64,000 nt of DNA from Linum tenue (lineage: Eukaryota > Streptophyta > Magnoliopsida > Malpighiales > Linaceae), in assembly GCA_946122785.1 (NCBI GenBank), contig CAMGYJ010000011.1:38528513-38592512 (forward strand), given 5' to 3'. The notes beneath the pieces were generated by a model, which was not told where the DNA came from, did not search any database, and worked only from the letters and a program-made list of their open reading frames with translations. Below, piece after piece: positions 1-10,900 of the stretch. Made by a program: the position numbers and the translations under genes. The first letter of the stretch is position 1. Each line of letters begins with the position of its first letter.

Positions 1-1
1 G

Positions 2-1492
2 GAAATCCAGCTGGACCAAACCCCCGCCGCCGCCTCCTCGCGCCGGTCGAAGATCGACGGCGTGCTCACCGCCGAGTGGACCTACTTCTGGCTGCTGAAG
101 GCGGCCTACTTCACTTTCCTTCTCGTCTTCTCGCTGCTTTCCACCGCCGCCGTCGTCTTCTCCGTCGCCTCTCTCTACACCTCCCGCCTCGACCTCTCCT
201 TCCGAAAGGTACACGTGTATATGAATTCTGTTTTTTTATTAATGTTTTTCTGTGTGGTCTCTCCAGGAGATCTCCGCCCACGTTATTGCGTTTCAAAGAA
301 AAGAATAATTTGATTCGTTAGTTGTGGTGATCAATGTTTTTCTGTGGTAGGAGTAATTATCACGATTTCGCAGCTTCTGATGATGATCATTAAGTTTGAT
401 AATATGATTTATTTATTTTATGAAGGGAAATATAGACGTACTTCTTTTTGTCACAGATACATGTAGGCTGTTTAATTAAACAGTCAATATAAACTAATTT
501 ACTGCACAAGATCTCCCCTAATTTTCCTTTTGAAGGTGTTTGGTCAAATTCGGATAATAAGAATCGAGAGTTTATATCAAGATTTGATAAAATTGTGGAT
601 TTTAAAGATGAAAATCGATGATAACATGTATTGTGACATGTAATATTTGTGTGTTAGTTGGCCCCAAATAATATGTTTGACAAATACCACATCCAAATTG
701 GACTTTTTTCCCCTTACATTACAAACTTCATTCATTCTCCTTCCCACATATATATAATGTTTATTTTCATAATTAATTTCCTTTATATTGGTTAGTTTAA
801 CTTTAACATTCTTCTTTTTTGTTGTGTGACCTTAATTACGTACAAAACTAAAGGTGATAACCGTGGTGGTCCCGAAAGTATGGAAGCGCCTGATCCTGAC
901 CTTCCTATGCTACTTCCTCTTCATCTTCGCCTACAACTTCATCTTCTTCCTCCTCTTCGTCCTCGCCGCCGTCACCCTCGCCACCTCTCCCGTCGGAGAC
1001 TACGCCTTCCCGGTCCTCCTCATCCTCTACTTCGCCGGCTTCCTCTACGCCACCGTCGTCTGGCAGCTGGCCAGCGTAATCTCGGTCCTCGAAGACTCTT
1101 GGGGCTTCCGCGCCATGTCCAAGAGCCGCGACCTCATCAGAGACAAGACGTGGCTCGCCGTCTTCATCTTCTTCAAGCTCAATTTCACGTTCGGAGCGAT
1201 ACAGGTCATGTTCGACCGGTTCGTGGTGCACCCACGGTCGAGCCTCGGTCCGTTCGGTCGGACCGCTGCGGGCTTGGGTTCGTTGTTGTTGCTGCTGAAG
1301 GTGTTCTTGTTTGGGTTGGTGGTTCAGACCGTTTTGTACTTTGTGTGCAAGTCGTATCATCATGAGAATATAGATAAGTCGATGCTTTCAGAGCATTTGG
1401 AAGGGTATCTTGGAGATTACGTGCCGTTGAAGTCGAAGGATGTTCAAATGGAACAGTATTTGGAGGAGGACGATGATGGTGATCGTGTTTGA
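2..1492 (+). CDS. Plant multi-pass membrane protein, 5' end missing
   Basis: Two exons are visible: 2-208 (starts before the window) and 854-1492, ending at TGA. The intron 209-853 has GT-AG borders and phase 0. The 281 visible residues hold about five hydrophobic blocks: one in exon 1 after the EWTYFW motif, then around LILTFLCYFLFIF, YAFPVLLILYFAGF, TWLAVFIFF and LGSLLLLLKVFLFG. The tail is hydrophilic, with SEHLEGYLGDYVPLK and an acidic end. This resembles a family of uncharacterised angiosperm transmembrane proteins that share a conserved C-terminal GYLG-YVPLK block; some members are annotated only as polyadenylate-binding-protein-interacting. The biochemical role is unknown and I assign none. 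Codons are strongly GC3-biased, unlike the surrounding AT-rich DNA, which supports a real gene. The start codon and promoter lie outside the window. Confidence 0.85.
209..853 (+). other. Intron of the membrane-protein gene
   Basis: Phase-0 intron of 645 bp that begins GTACACG after an AAG codon and ends CTAAAG before GTG. It is AT-rich with no reading frame of interest. Joining its flanks gives continuous hydrophobic coding sequence, which supports the borders. Confidence 0.8.
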
Positions 1493-2469
1493 TTGGCTGG
1501 CCGGCAGCCTGGTTTTTGGGTTTGGTTTGGTAAACTATTACTTGATTACACAAAGGGCATAATCTAATTTTTTTTTATATTTATATACACACATAGGGAG
1601 ATTAATATCAATGTCACGGTCCGACTATAACACTTAGATATTAATAATGTTCATAATTTTTACAGGTTTATTTTTTTATTTACAATTTATCAGATCTCAT
1701 TTTCTCCGTTCAAGTAGCTTATTTCCTTAGTCATTTCAATATGCTTAAAACTCTGCTAATTAAAGAGAAACCCTTGATGGAATAACGATCATCTATTGAT
1801 TATCGGCACAACGTTGATTATATCGGTCAAGATTGTAAAAGGCGTGACTATTATTTATATATCGACCTCTCGTTCTCGGATACTGAAATTTCATAAAAAA
1901 ATATAATTATGACTTTTTTTTTTGTTTCTGGATTTGCTGAAAAATAAATTGTTTCTTGGTGTCAAAAGAAATAGAACAATTATGTATGATGACTCTTTCA
2001 AGAATCAATTTGTTGCTTTTGCTGGACCATGTTGCTGTTAGTTTGTGGTGATAAATTACATATCATAGATTTTAAAATTTATGTGTGATCGAGATATATA
2101 AGAAGTTGGGCTTTGTTCCCAAGATGAATATGAAAGATTATACGATAATCGGCTTTCATTGTGTGGGAAATAACGTACGTGTTGGTGTAGTCACTTGGTA
2201 ACGAGTACTTTGAGAGAGAAAATTACAAAAAGAGAGAAGAATAGAATTATAAAGTCGATGATCAATACGAAAATAATTTTTTTTGAGAGACAAACCTGAA
2301 ACATGTTAATAAACCGAGTGATCAAACTTGTGATTTATCTATAAATAATATTGTTTTTCTATGAGAAAACTTGCGTTGAAACGAATTGAATGCACCTTGA
2401 CTTCTTTTGATGACAATTTCTAAGACACGGCTCAAACCTCTTCAAACAAAGTTCGAACGAGGGTGTTTG
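1493..2469. other. AT-rich 3' flank and intergenic DNA
   Basis: Downstream of the membrane-protein stop codon lies AT-rich sequence with no convincing reading frame. The 3' UTR presumably occupies its first few hundred bases, but no polyadenylation site can be fixed by eye. Confidence 0.5.
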
Positions 2470-3640
2470 ATTGATGGTTTTTGGGAAATAAACTAAATTA
2501 AATTACTCCTACTCCTATGGAGGTTCAGCGAGAGCTCCAACTACGACTAAGGCTACATTGCAGAGAAAAAGGTAAAGTTTGACATTGGGTGTCAAATGGT
2601 TGGTTGTGGAACCTCTGTCTCTGTCGACCCCTCCTCTTATTTATAGCCATGAGGAGTTAACCGCCATAGAAAACCGCTTGTTGGATAACTGCTACAAAGA
2701 ACCGCTCCCCCTTCTTCAGTAGAAAACCGCCTCTTGGATAAATCCCAAAAAGAACCGCTCCCTGCTTCTTCGGAGTGGTGGTTACTCCTTCAACCGCCTA
2801 GGTGCCTCTCTTGGAACCGTCCTGGGTCTTGGAGTGTAGCTTTCCTTGCCTGGTCTTGTTCTGAATCTCGTGCCATGCTAGTCTTTTGACGAGCATGTGG
2901 TGTCTCGCAAAGGGGGTCATGGTTCTCTTGTCTCATGGCCATGGACTTCTTACCATGGCCCTCTTGGGACTTAGTCACTAGTGATATAATGCTTCACCAC
3001 CACGCCCTTCTCATTCGTGTCCATGGCCATCCACGTGAGGTGGCATGGACCTCTCAGTCATGCACAAGACCCCTCTCATGAGGCGGCATGGCCTTTCCAA
3101 ACTTAGTATTTTCAATCGTTTCTAATGCTTCTTGCTTCGCGTCCATGACCATCACATGACACGGCCATGGACTTCTTAATCATGCACATGGCCCTTCTTG
3201 TGAGGCGGCATGACCTTCTCAGAATTAGTATATGGACCTCTCAGACTTAGTCATTTTTTGTCTCCTTTTAGAGATAACTAGATGGACATGGTCCTTCTCG
3301 TTGAAGTGGTATGTGCTTCTCCTTGAAGGAGCATGTACCTCTTCCAGACTTGGTTTATTTTTCACTCATTCGGTATTGGGCATGGGCAGCATCCTCGATT
3401 TCTAGACGGACATGACCCTTCTAGTTGAGGTGGCATGTGCCTCTAGATTTTAGACAGACATGACCCTCTTCGTTGAGGCGGCATGTCCCTCTCCAGACTT
3501 GGTAGTTTGGGCTTAAAATCAATATCCATAAGGCCCAACTTAAACAACATTAATTGTTATAATGGGTGTGGCCTTATAAATCATTAATTATCTTTTAACT
3601 CACCAATGTGGTACAAGACAAATTTTATGGTGTAAACAAA
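2470..3640. repeat. CATGG-rich irregular repeat, possible LTR fragment
   Basis: A less AT-rich block in which short phrases such as GAGGCGGCATG, CATGGACCTCTC and CCAGACTTGG recur irregularly, most densely from 2840 to 3510. On the minus strand the edge near 3638 reads TGTTTACACC, which could be an LTR end. No partner copy, primer-binding site or coding region was found, so it is left as an unclassified repeat. Confidence 0.3.
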
Positions 3641-3664
3641 TATATATATTATATATTGTGGACT

Positions 3665-4697
3665 TAGGTAACCTAATTCGCCACTTCCCCCCCACGTTCC
3701 CGCTCTAGATCGTCAAATCGCGATTTATTGGGAGTTCGCTAAAAATTCGCGAATTACTTTTCGCGAGAGCGAGACTTCAAATTTTGGGAGCGCGATCTTC
3801 CCCTGTAATTTTGATCTGGACAAGAAGCTGGTGAACGAGAAAAATGCAGAGGTGAAATTCAAGCAGTTCTCTGAGGCGTACAACGTGCTGAGCTAGTTCG
3901 GACCCGTTTCCGCTTCCGCCATTGCTCGCATCTTTTTCATATGTTTCTTTCTTAGCAGCTCGCCGACGCTCCTACAGAAGAGCTGGGAATCGAGGGCTGG
4001 ATTTTCAATTTTATGACAGTCGGCACCGAAGAGGGCACGGAAGAGGCGGCGAAGAACGACCTCGGCGATAGCTCCTTATGGCCCAAAAGTACGATCAGAC
4101 TCAAGGCTTTAATGGAAGAGATGGGCAACAATGATGATTGTCGATTTTGCAGAGTCTTCATCATGGATCTGCAAGATGAAAGAGATTTTCAACCATTTTT
4201 CTGATGGGAATTTGGCTTCGATGGACACTGCATGTCCGCAACAGAGAAAAGGATACAAAACTGGGGAGAAGAAGATAAGAGAGAGAGAGAGAGAGAGCAA
4301 ATAGGATAAATCAGAATCCAAAACCTTATCTCCTCTTGTACACGTATCTAGTGTCTATCTCCAAAATAAATGAAAAAACAATTACACCTTGTTCCCATTA
4401 AGTATGTGAAATCACAAGATAGTCCCTGCAGATTATGACTAGCCATTTTCATTTTAAATAAACTTGGATAATTATTAATTAGTTACACATGTATTCAACT
4501 ATTAGTCGATTAGGAAAGTTTTTGGGATTAATCTTTGTTATCACTTAGTTACTTATTTTCACATTTTGTATCACTATTGGGTCTCGAGTACAAATATAAT
4601 AATATAATAATGACGCTTTATTTATGCTCTTAATATTGAATTCTTCAACATTCGACGCTTTCACGCTCTCGCTCTCGCTCCGCGAACTGGTAACCTA
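3665..4697. mobile_element. MULE-like element carrying a gene fragment (Pack-MULE candidate)
   Basis: A 1033-bp segment flanked by a perfect 10-bp direct repeat, ATTGTGGACT, at 3655-3664 and 4698-4707. Its ends are imperfect inverted repeats: left TAGGTAACCTAATTCGCC, right (reverse complement) TAGGTTACCAGTTCGCGG, followed by GC-rich subterminal DNA on both sides. Target duplications of 9-11 bp and GC-rich ends are known of Mutator-like elements. There is no transposase. The interior holds a fragment resembling a DnaJ J-domain (3813-3896), which makes this a Pack-MULE candidate. Superfamily assignment is inferred from TSD length and composition. Confidence 0.6.
3813..3896 (+). pseudogene. DnaJ J-domain fragment inside the MULE
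   Basis: The frame reads a Lys-rich stretch, then NAEVKFKQFSEAYNVLS and a TAG stop. This matches the helix III end of plant J-domains, where A-E-x-K-F-K-Q-I-S-E-A-Y-x-V-L-S-D is the typical pattern. The HPD signature and the rest of the domain are absent, so it cannot act as an Hsp70 co-chaperone. Its position inside a TSD-flanked element suggests capture from a host DnaJ gene. The match is short, so confidence is moderate. Confidence 0.5.
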
Positions 4698-4738
4698 ATT
4701 GTGGACTAGTCGTCCATTTACTCAATTATTTCTTTATT

Positions 4739-5235
4739 GGGTTATAGGTATAATATGCCCCTCTACTATGACGTTTTATCAAATATGCCCCTCTATTATT
4801 TTTTACATCAAACATGCCCCTGTATTTTGGAAAAATTAACAAACATGCCCTTCTGTTAAAATTTCCATTGAAAAAATCGTCAATCATAGTTGACCCGAGA
4901 TTTAGACGACCCGACATCGGCAAATGGAAGCGAAAATGTCAGTTTTGTCTCCCGTTTTATTTCTCGGGATCTCTTCAAAGTCAAATTCTTTGAATTATTT
5001 GGCTATACAAAAGAACAAAAAAATTTCTAAAGTAAAATTATTAGGGATATTTTAGACATTTATGCCGCCCAAACCAAAGTTCGATCTTGGTTAACGGTTT
5101 TTGGATGAAAATTTAAACAACAGAGCATGTTTGATCACTTTTACAAAGTACAGGGGGCATGTTTGATATAAAAAATAGTAGAAGGACATGTTTGATAAAA
5201 CGTCATAGTAGAGAGGCATATTATACCTATAACCC
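4739..5235. mobile_element. Long-TIR MITE, copy 1
   Basis: A 497-bp element flanked by a perfect 9-bp duplication TTCTTTATT (4730-4738 and 5236-5244). Both termini read GGGTTATAGGTATAATATG inward, and the inverted repeats extend about 150 bp per side. Each arm contains roughly 30-bp iterations of an ACATGCCC motif. It has no coding capacity. The 9-bp TSD and long TIRs indicate a Mutator-derived MITE. The second copy is at 10925-11419. Confidence 0.85.
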
Positions 5236-5244
5236 TTCTTTATT

Positions 5245-6454
5245 ATTATTCTTTTGTTTGTTGAAAGAGTTGTCCCCTTGTGTTTAACCAAGTCTACTAT
5301 GAATACGATTGACCTATTCTTTCATTTGTAATTGGTCTTGTTGGACAAACAAGCAATTTGTGGGATTTTGGTAATTCATGATGGCAATCACTTGAATAAT
5401 ATCGAGTAGCCAATGAGGTGTAATTACTACAAGATTAGGTGTGCACTTTGCGTCTTACAAGAATGCACATATATGAGATTTCATTGATTTGCTTTTTACA
5501 CAAATTGCAAGTACAAGAAAGAGAGGGGAATATAAGTAGAGGTTCTAAGTTTCCTTTGAATCCTACACTCTAAGATTTGGACACCGCTTTAGTACATCGC
5601 TAGGTTAAAATTAATTTTGTCATCTTGGATCTCAGGATAATATAATACACGATTAATATTAATATATATAAAGTAAAATCAAGGTTACTGCTGCCTTACT
5701 CTATAATCAATTGGGTCTATTTATGTGCTTCTTGTAATTATTGAAATGTGGACTGGGTTCGCATTAACATGGGCCTTCAATTTATTTCTTCTCTAATTAT
5801 CTCTCTGTATTTCTTCCTTTATTCCATTGACAAACCCTGTGAAAAGCCCAAAATCAGAATCTGAAAAGCCCAAAATTTTTATCAATTAGCAGGGAAGATA
5901 GCAGAAAAATTTAGAGAAAAGGAAAAGAGTACATGCAAGAACAGAAATTAATTTCTTTCCTTTCCTTTCCTTCTTCTTCTTTAAACGAGAGGTAGAAAAA
6001 TAGCAAAGTAAGGCCATTGGACAGAGAGATTGATAGCGCAATTTGAGATTCATTGACGACTAAGCTGGTTTGAACAGAAAAGAAGAGAGAGAATTATAAG
6101 TAGTAGTTCAGTTTGATAGAGAGAGATTGTCGCCGGTAGAATTGATATTGTTGGCGACGAGATTGATTACATGCACAAGGAGAAATAAAGATAGATTATT
6201 CCTTATTTGCCGTCCTATCTCTCTCCCACCCGTCGCTATATCCTGTAGAATAAAGGATGAAGGACAAAGAAACTGATAGAGGGAGTAATCAACATGAATA
6301 TTCCAAGAATAAGCAATAGAGCGAAGAACAGATTAAGATTTGGGAAGATTCAAGGAGAGAGAGAGAGAGAGAGGTCTCATTCATTTCTCCTCCAATCGCT
6401 GCATGCAATGCCCTCTTACCAAACTTTAGATCAATTTCACTTTTGTTTGATTGA
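5245..6454. other. Intergenic DNA without recognised genes
   Basis: AT-rich sequence with purine-rich tracts and a short GA microsatellite near 6355-6372. No reading frame, RNA gene or bounded transposon could be supported. Confidence 0.5.
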
Positions 6455-6609
6455 ATGATTTAATTATACATTTATTTATATTTAAAAATAATTATTTTTA
6501 TATATTTATGACTATTAACGTACTATTAAACGTAACATTTTCTTAAAGACGAAGTAAAAACCCGTACGTATTTTATACGTAACTTTCCCGTATCGTATTA
6601 CGAACTATG
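6455..6609 (-). mobile_element. Truncated hAT MITE, relative of 53999-54348
   Basis: The reverse complement of this stretch begins CATAGTTCGTAATACG and then follows the 53999-54348 element closely through its first ~150 bp (GGGAAAGTTACGTA, then AATAGTACGTTAATAGTC). The opposite end is missing, so the left edge is approximate. No TSD could be defined. Confidence 0.55.
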
Positions 6610-6639
6610 TAGCGGTAATGTAAATTACATGTATTGGAT

Positions 6640-7226
6640 CTCGTTTACATATGAATTAAATGAGCATTTCTACTATTTATAAAGCATTGGTGCTTCAATG
6701 TACAATTTGAGGTTGTACCATAATGTTAAATGTATAAGTTCAGATTGTATCATACATGAATTTGTACCCTTATGTTATGGTACAATTTTACTACTTAAAG
6801 GTGTACTATAAAAGAATTTGTACAAAATAATATAGGTACAATATCAAATTGTACCATAAAGGCAAAACCTATAGCACCAATGCTATATAGCATTGTAAAA
6901 TTCCTCGAATTAAATAAAACATTTCAACAACTAGTAACATGCTCACCATAAAAGTTTATTATTCCTTCTATTTGCATTCATCGTATGTCATATCTCCTTA
7001 CATAGAGTTGAACGAAGATAATTAATTAAAGTGAGTGTCAGAATATAATTATGAACATTTAAATATTTGTGTAGCTATGTATATTTGCATTTTTTTGAGA
7101 AGAGATCAAGAATTTGAAGTTTTAATTCAAATAGATTCAAAAATATTGTATCGCATAAAGTTCTTAAAAAATTACCAGACAACTTTGGCGTCACTTACTA
7201 ATAACCACATTGAAACCGCAATTTAA
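6640..7226 (+). repeat. Dispersed repeat R, copy A (3' part)
   Basis: Apart from an internal MITE at 6662-6906, this aligns with parts of the repeats near 14440-14735 and 17920-18220. Shared blocks include TAACATGCTCACCATA, ATTAATTAAAGTGAG and GGCGTCACTTACTAA. The copy ends in AAACCGCAATTTAAC, where LINE-derived sequence begins. No protein is encoded. Confidence 0.6.
6662..6906. mobile_element. 245-bp MITE with 9-bp TSD
   Basis: Flanked by perfect GAATTAAAT at 6653-6661 and 6907-6915. The ends are imperfect inverted repeats that share an AGCATTGGTGCT core. Copies B and C of the surrounding repeat carry only one GAATTAAAT at the same place, giving an empty-site control. It is non-coding, and the 9-bp TSD suggests a Mutator-type MITE. 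Confidence 0.75.
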
Positions 7227-7416
7227 CCCGCGAGGCTGGTTCTTGGTTATGCAGGTGGCAATTGCTTAAACTAAGAGGCTGGTTTCCAATTTAGAATGGA
7301 AGTGGATGCTAAAAGGAATGTTTATTGGGAGGGCAATATTATGCATTCTGCATTCATAAAGTTTTGGTTCCCTGGTGGCAGCTCCTATGGGGTGAGTACA
7401 TTCTTCCACGAAATAG
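7227..7416 (+). mobile_element. LINE fragment, 5' part of a split zf-RVT region
   Basis: Translation around 7370-7416 gives WWQLLWGEYILPRN, like the start of the zf-RVT region of plant L1-type LINEs (W-x-LLW-x-LP-x-K). The continuation, IMWLVILNRIVTRDKL, resumes at 12922 after the Copia element. The sequence upstream of 7370 is not clearly coding. Confidence 0.5.
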
Positions 7417-7822
7417 TGTGAAGGAAGGATGCAGAGAGCAGCCATTGATGACGAGCTTCAAGGACAAGACGACCTGGGCTTCCTTTCACCTTGGTCGAAG
7501 AAGAAAGAGCTGCAGGATCAAACGACGCCGTGCTTTCTAAGTAGTAGACTCTACAAGACAGAACGACGTCGCATAGTAGAGACGTTAGTGAATAATGTAA
7601 CGCCAAGTGGCGAGATGTTAGTGGCTAGCCTAGTTACCGTTATCCTACAGTAACTTTACTTTACCTTTCTGTTTTGTAGTGTAGTGGTGAATAGGTAGAG
7701 AATGATGTATATACTCTCTTCAGAAAATGGAATGAAGCCATGTTGGCAAATTCCCCAACTATGCTTTTCTTTCGTTTTCTGATTTCTGCCCTCATCATCG
7801 GTTAGAGTTTCAACCTTTCTCA
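7417..7822 (+). repeat. 5' LTR of Copia element 1
   Basis: It starts TGTGAAGGAAGG and ends TTCTCA directly before a primer-binding site. Its first 95 bp recur at 12827-12921 with one mismatch, which makes it the 5' LTR (406 bp). The element's promoter should lie here. Confidence 0.85.
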
Positions 7823-7834
7823 TGGTATCAGAGC
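7823..7834 (+). other. Primer-binding site of Copia element 1
   Basis: TGGTATCAGAGC, complementary to the 3' end of plant initiator methionine tRNA, starts immediately after the LTR. This is the usual Copia primer for minus-strand synthesis. Confidence 0.85.
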
Positions 7835-7917
7835 GCCGTTGCTGATCCAGCTCGGTCCTCGTTTCCGTTTTTCCTCTTTTTCTCACAAGTTTCTAAAACA
7901 ACGATCCTGCTATTCTA

Positions 7918-10900
7918 ATGGCTGATCAAACTTCTCCTCATTCTGGGATGTCGACTGCTACCGGCTCCACCATGACCCAAGCATCTCGTTATGAAGACCC
8001 ATATTCCAACCCTCTCTACTTAGCTGCCAGCGAAAACTCTTTTCTACCAGTCATCAGTTTCAAGCTCAACGATGACAATTACCTTCTCTGGAGCGAATCC
8101 ATGGAGGTTGCCCTGAGAACAAAGAACAAATGGGGTTTCATCGACGGCACAGTTTAGGTACCCGATGAAACAGATCCTTCTCGTAGTACTTGGGATAGGT
8201 GTAATGGCACCATACTCTGTTGGATTCGTAATTCTGTTTCTGAGGACATCGTTCCTAGTCTGAGAAACATCAGATCTGCTGCTGATGCTTGGGAATACCT
8301 GAAATCCAAGTTCAGTCAAGGTGATTCTGTTAGAATCGCTAATCTACAGGAGAAAGTTGATCTTACTAAGCAGCATAACAAAACGGTTCGACAATATCAC
8401 ACTGATTTGAAGCTTTTGAGGGATGAGCAACAACATTATGAACCGATTCCTGTTTGTGATTGTGCTTCAAAAACTTATGAAACTGTGATAAGGTATCGGG
8501 ACAGGGGTAGAGTTATTCGATTCCTTCTAGGCTTGAATGAGACTTATCAACAAGTCAAGACTCAGATGCTCATGCTTGATCCTCTGCCTGATATAGACAC
8601 AGTTTACAGGGCTGTTCTTCAGCTGGAAAGGCAAATGAACAATGGTAAGACCAAGGCCACTGCTGAATCTATTGCTCTTGCAGCTTTGCCTGGTCAGTCT
8701 GGTCAGAGAAGGGAAACTGGCAAAGATGGCAAGAAATCTCAGGAACTCTTTTGCCGTTATTGCAAGAAGGACAATCATCTGATAGAGGATTGTTTTAAGT
8801 TAAAGAACAAAAGGAAGAATGAGGCAGGTGGCAGAAGTTTTGCTGGTTCTGTTGATACCAATGGTACTGATGGAGTGGTATCTTCAGGAGGAAGTTCTCA
8901 GAGTCCCAGCAGTCCAGTTTCTGAGAACAGGACTAGCTAGGAGGGTCAATCTATTTGGTTTTCTGCTGATGAGATCCACAAGCTGCGCAGTCTCCTTCAG
9001 CAGCAACCTTCTCATTCACCAGCTCAATTTTCTCAGTCTAATGCAGTGGTAACTCGTCCTGCTCCAACACGTCTCACTGTTTCAGGTAGCACTTGCCTTT
9101 CTATCAACTCCCAGAATGTTTCTTCTGCTGTATGGGTGCTTGATACAGGTGCTAGTGATCACATTGTTTGCAATGTGAATTTGTTTCTAAGATCACAAGA
9201 AGTTCACAACATGTTTGTTAATCTGCCTAATGGTCAGCAATCTAAGGTGACTCATGTAGGTCTGGTTAAGTTGCCTTGTGGCATTCTTCTCACCAACGTT
9301 TTGTTGGTGCCTTCCTTCTCTTATAATCTCATTTCTGTCAGCCAGTTAACCAAAAATACCCCAGTATCACTCATTTTTGAATCCAACTTCTGTTGTATCC
9401 AGGACCTAATATCACAACAGAGGATTGGTTCAATCCAGGTAGATAGAGGGCTCTACTTGCTCGGGAGTGCTACTGGAAACCTAAACACTTCCTTACCTCA
9501 AATCTGTGGAGTGAAGACCAGTCAGGATTCATCTCTGTGGCATCTTAGACTTGGCCATTTATCTCTTCCTAGATTACAGACTATTCACCAACATTGTAAT
9601 GAAGTTACATTTCCTTCTTCTTCTCATTGTGAGATTTGCCAATTGTCCAAACAAAAGAGAATTCCTTTTTCTCTTAGTCAGTCTCATAGCAAGAGTGCTT
9701 TTGATTTGATCCACGTTAACATTTGGGGACCAGTTGATGTAGTTTCACATGATGGTTTTAAGTAATTTCTCACCATAGTGGATGATTTCAGTCGATGTAC
9801 TTGGTTGTTTCTTATGCGTTACAAGTCCGAGACTAGAGCATTATTGCAATCTTTTTGCTTAATGGTAAAACCTCAGTTTGCTAAACATGTGAAGATCATT
9901 CGATCTGATCAAGGACAGGAGTTCAACATGATTGATTTCTATCAATCACAGGGCATTGTTCATCAAATGAGCTGTGTTAGAACTGCTCAACAAATTGGCA
10001 GGGTCGAGAGGAAGCATCAACACTTGTTGAATGTAGCCAGATCCCTCAAACTTCAGTCAGGTTTACCTAAAAGTTTTTGGAGTCACTTTGTGCTACATGC
10101 TGCCTACCTAATTAATCGCATACCAATACCTGTTTTAGAGAAAAAGTCCCCCTTTGAATGTCTTTATGGAGTTCCCCCAGATTACAGTACCCTTAGGGTG
10201 TTTGGTTGTATGGCCTATGCCACTGATCTTGATGATCACAAAGGAAAATTTGACCCTAGAGCGAGAAGAGCAGTGTTCATAGGGTTCCCCTTTGATGTGA
10301 AGGGCTACAAACTTTATGATTTGGACAAGTTGCAAGTATTTGTCAGTAGGGATGTTGTCTTCCATGAAGAAGTCTTCCCCTTCAAGTCTGTGGTTACTCC
10401 TGCTGCTGATACTGGTTCCAGTTCTGTTCCATCTCCCCTTTCTTACCTCTATGACTTAGAACCCATTTTACCTTCAGACCACAACATACATGAGACCACT
10501 GATCCAGACTATTCTCCTTCTTCTGGATCAGATGCTCCTGATTCTTCTACTTCTTCTCCTTCTCCTTCTGCTCCTACACCTCCCATTGCTCTTCATAAAC
10601 CACAAAGAGCAATCAAGAAACCTGCATATTTATCTGACTATCATGTCAGCTTGCTGTCTTCTACCACTCTCCCACATGATTCTAAGCTACTTTATCCCCT
10701 GAGTGACTGCATCAGTTATGCTCATTTACCCCCTTCTCATAAACTCTTTTCCCTCTCTATCACTGTTCTTCCTGAACCACACACTTACCAGCAGGCAGCA
10801 CTCATTCCTTGTTGGAATGATGCAATGAATGAAGAAATGGCAGCTTTGGATGCCAACAGAACTTGGGATGTGGTGGACAGGCCAATTGATAAACCAGTTG

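Noticed and set aside
905..1363. Long minus-strand frame opposite the membrane-protein exon
   Set aside because: It is an antisense shadow of GC-rich coding sequence, with Glu/Asp-rich nonsense composition.
3667..4700. 12-bp repeat GGTAACCTAATT at 3667 and 4689 as the TSD of the J-domain element
   Set aside because: The repeat lies within the inverted termini. Taking ATTGTGGACT as the TSD gives both a perfect duplication and inverted ends, which fits better.
4726..5291. Frames within the long-TIR MITE
   Set aside because: They read through inverted arms and their complements and have no conserved protein feature.
7823..7834. TGGTATCAGAGC as part of a tRNA gene
   Set aside because: It follows an LTR directly and is the usual Copia primer-binding site. 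The same motif at 45025 follows the TRIM LTR. No cloverleaf surrounds either.
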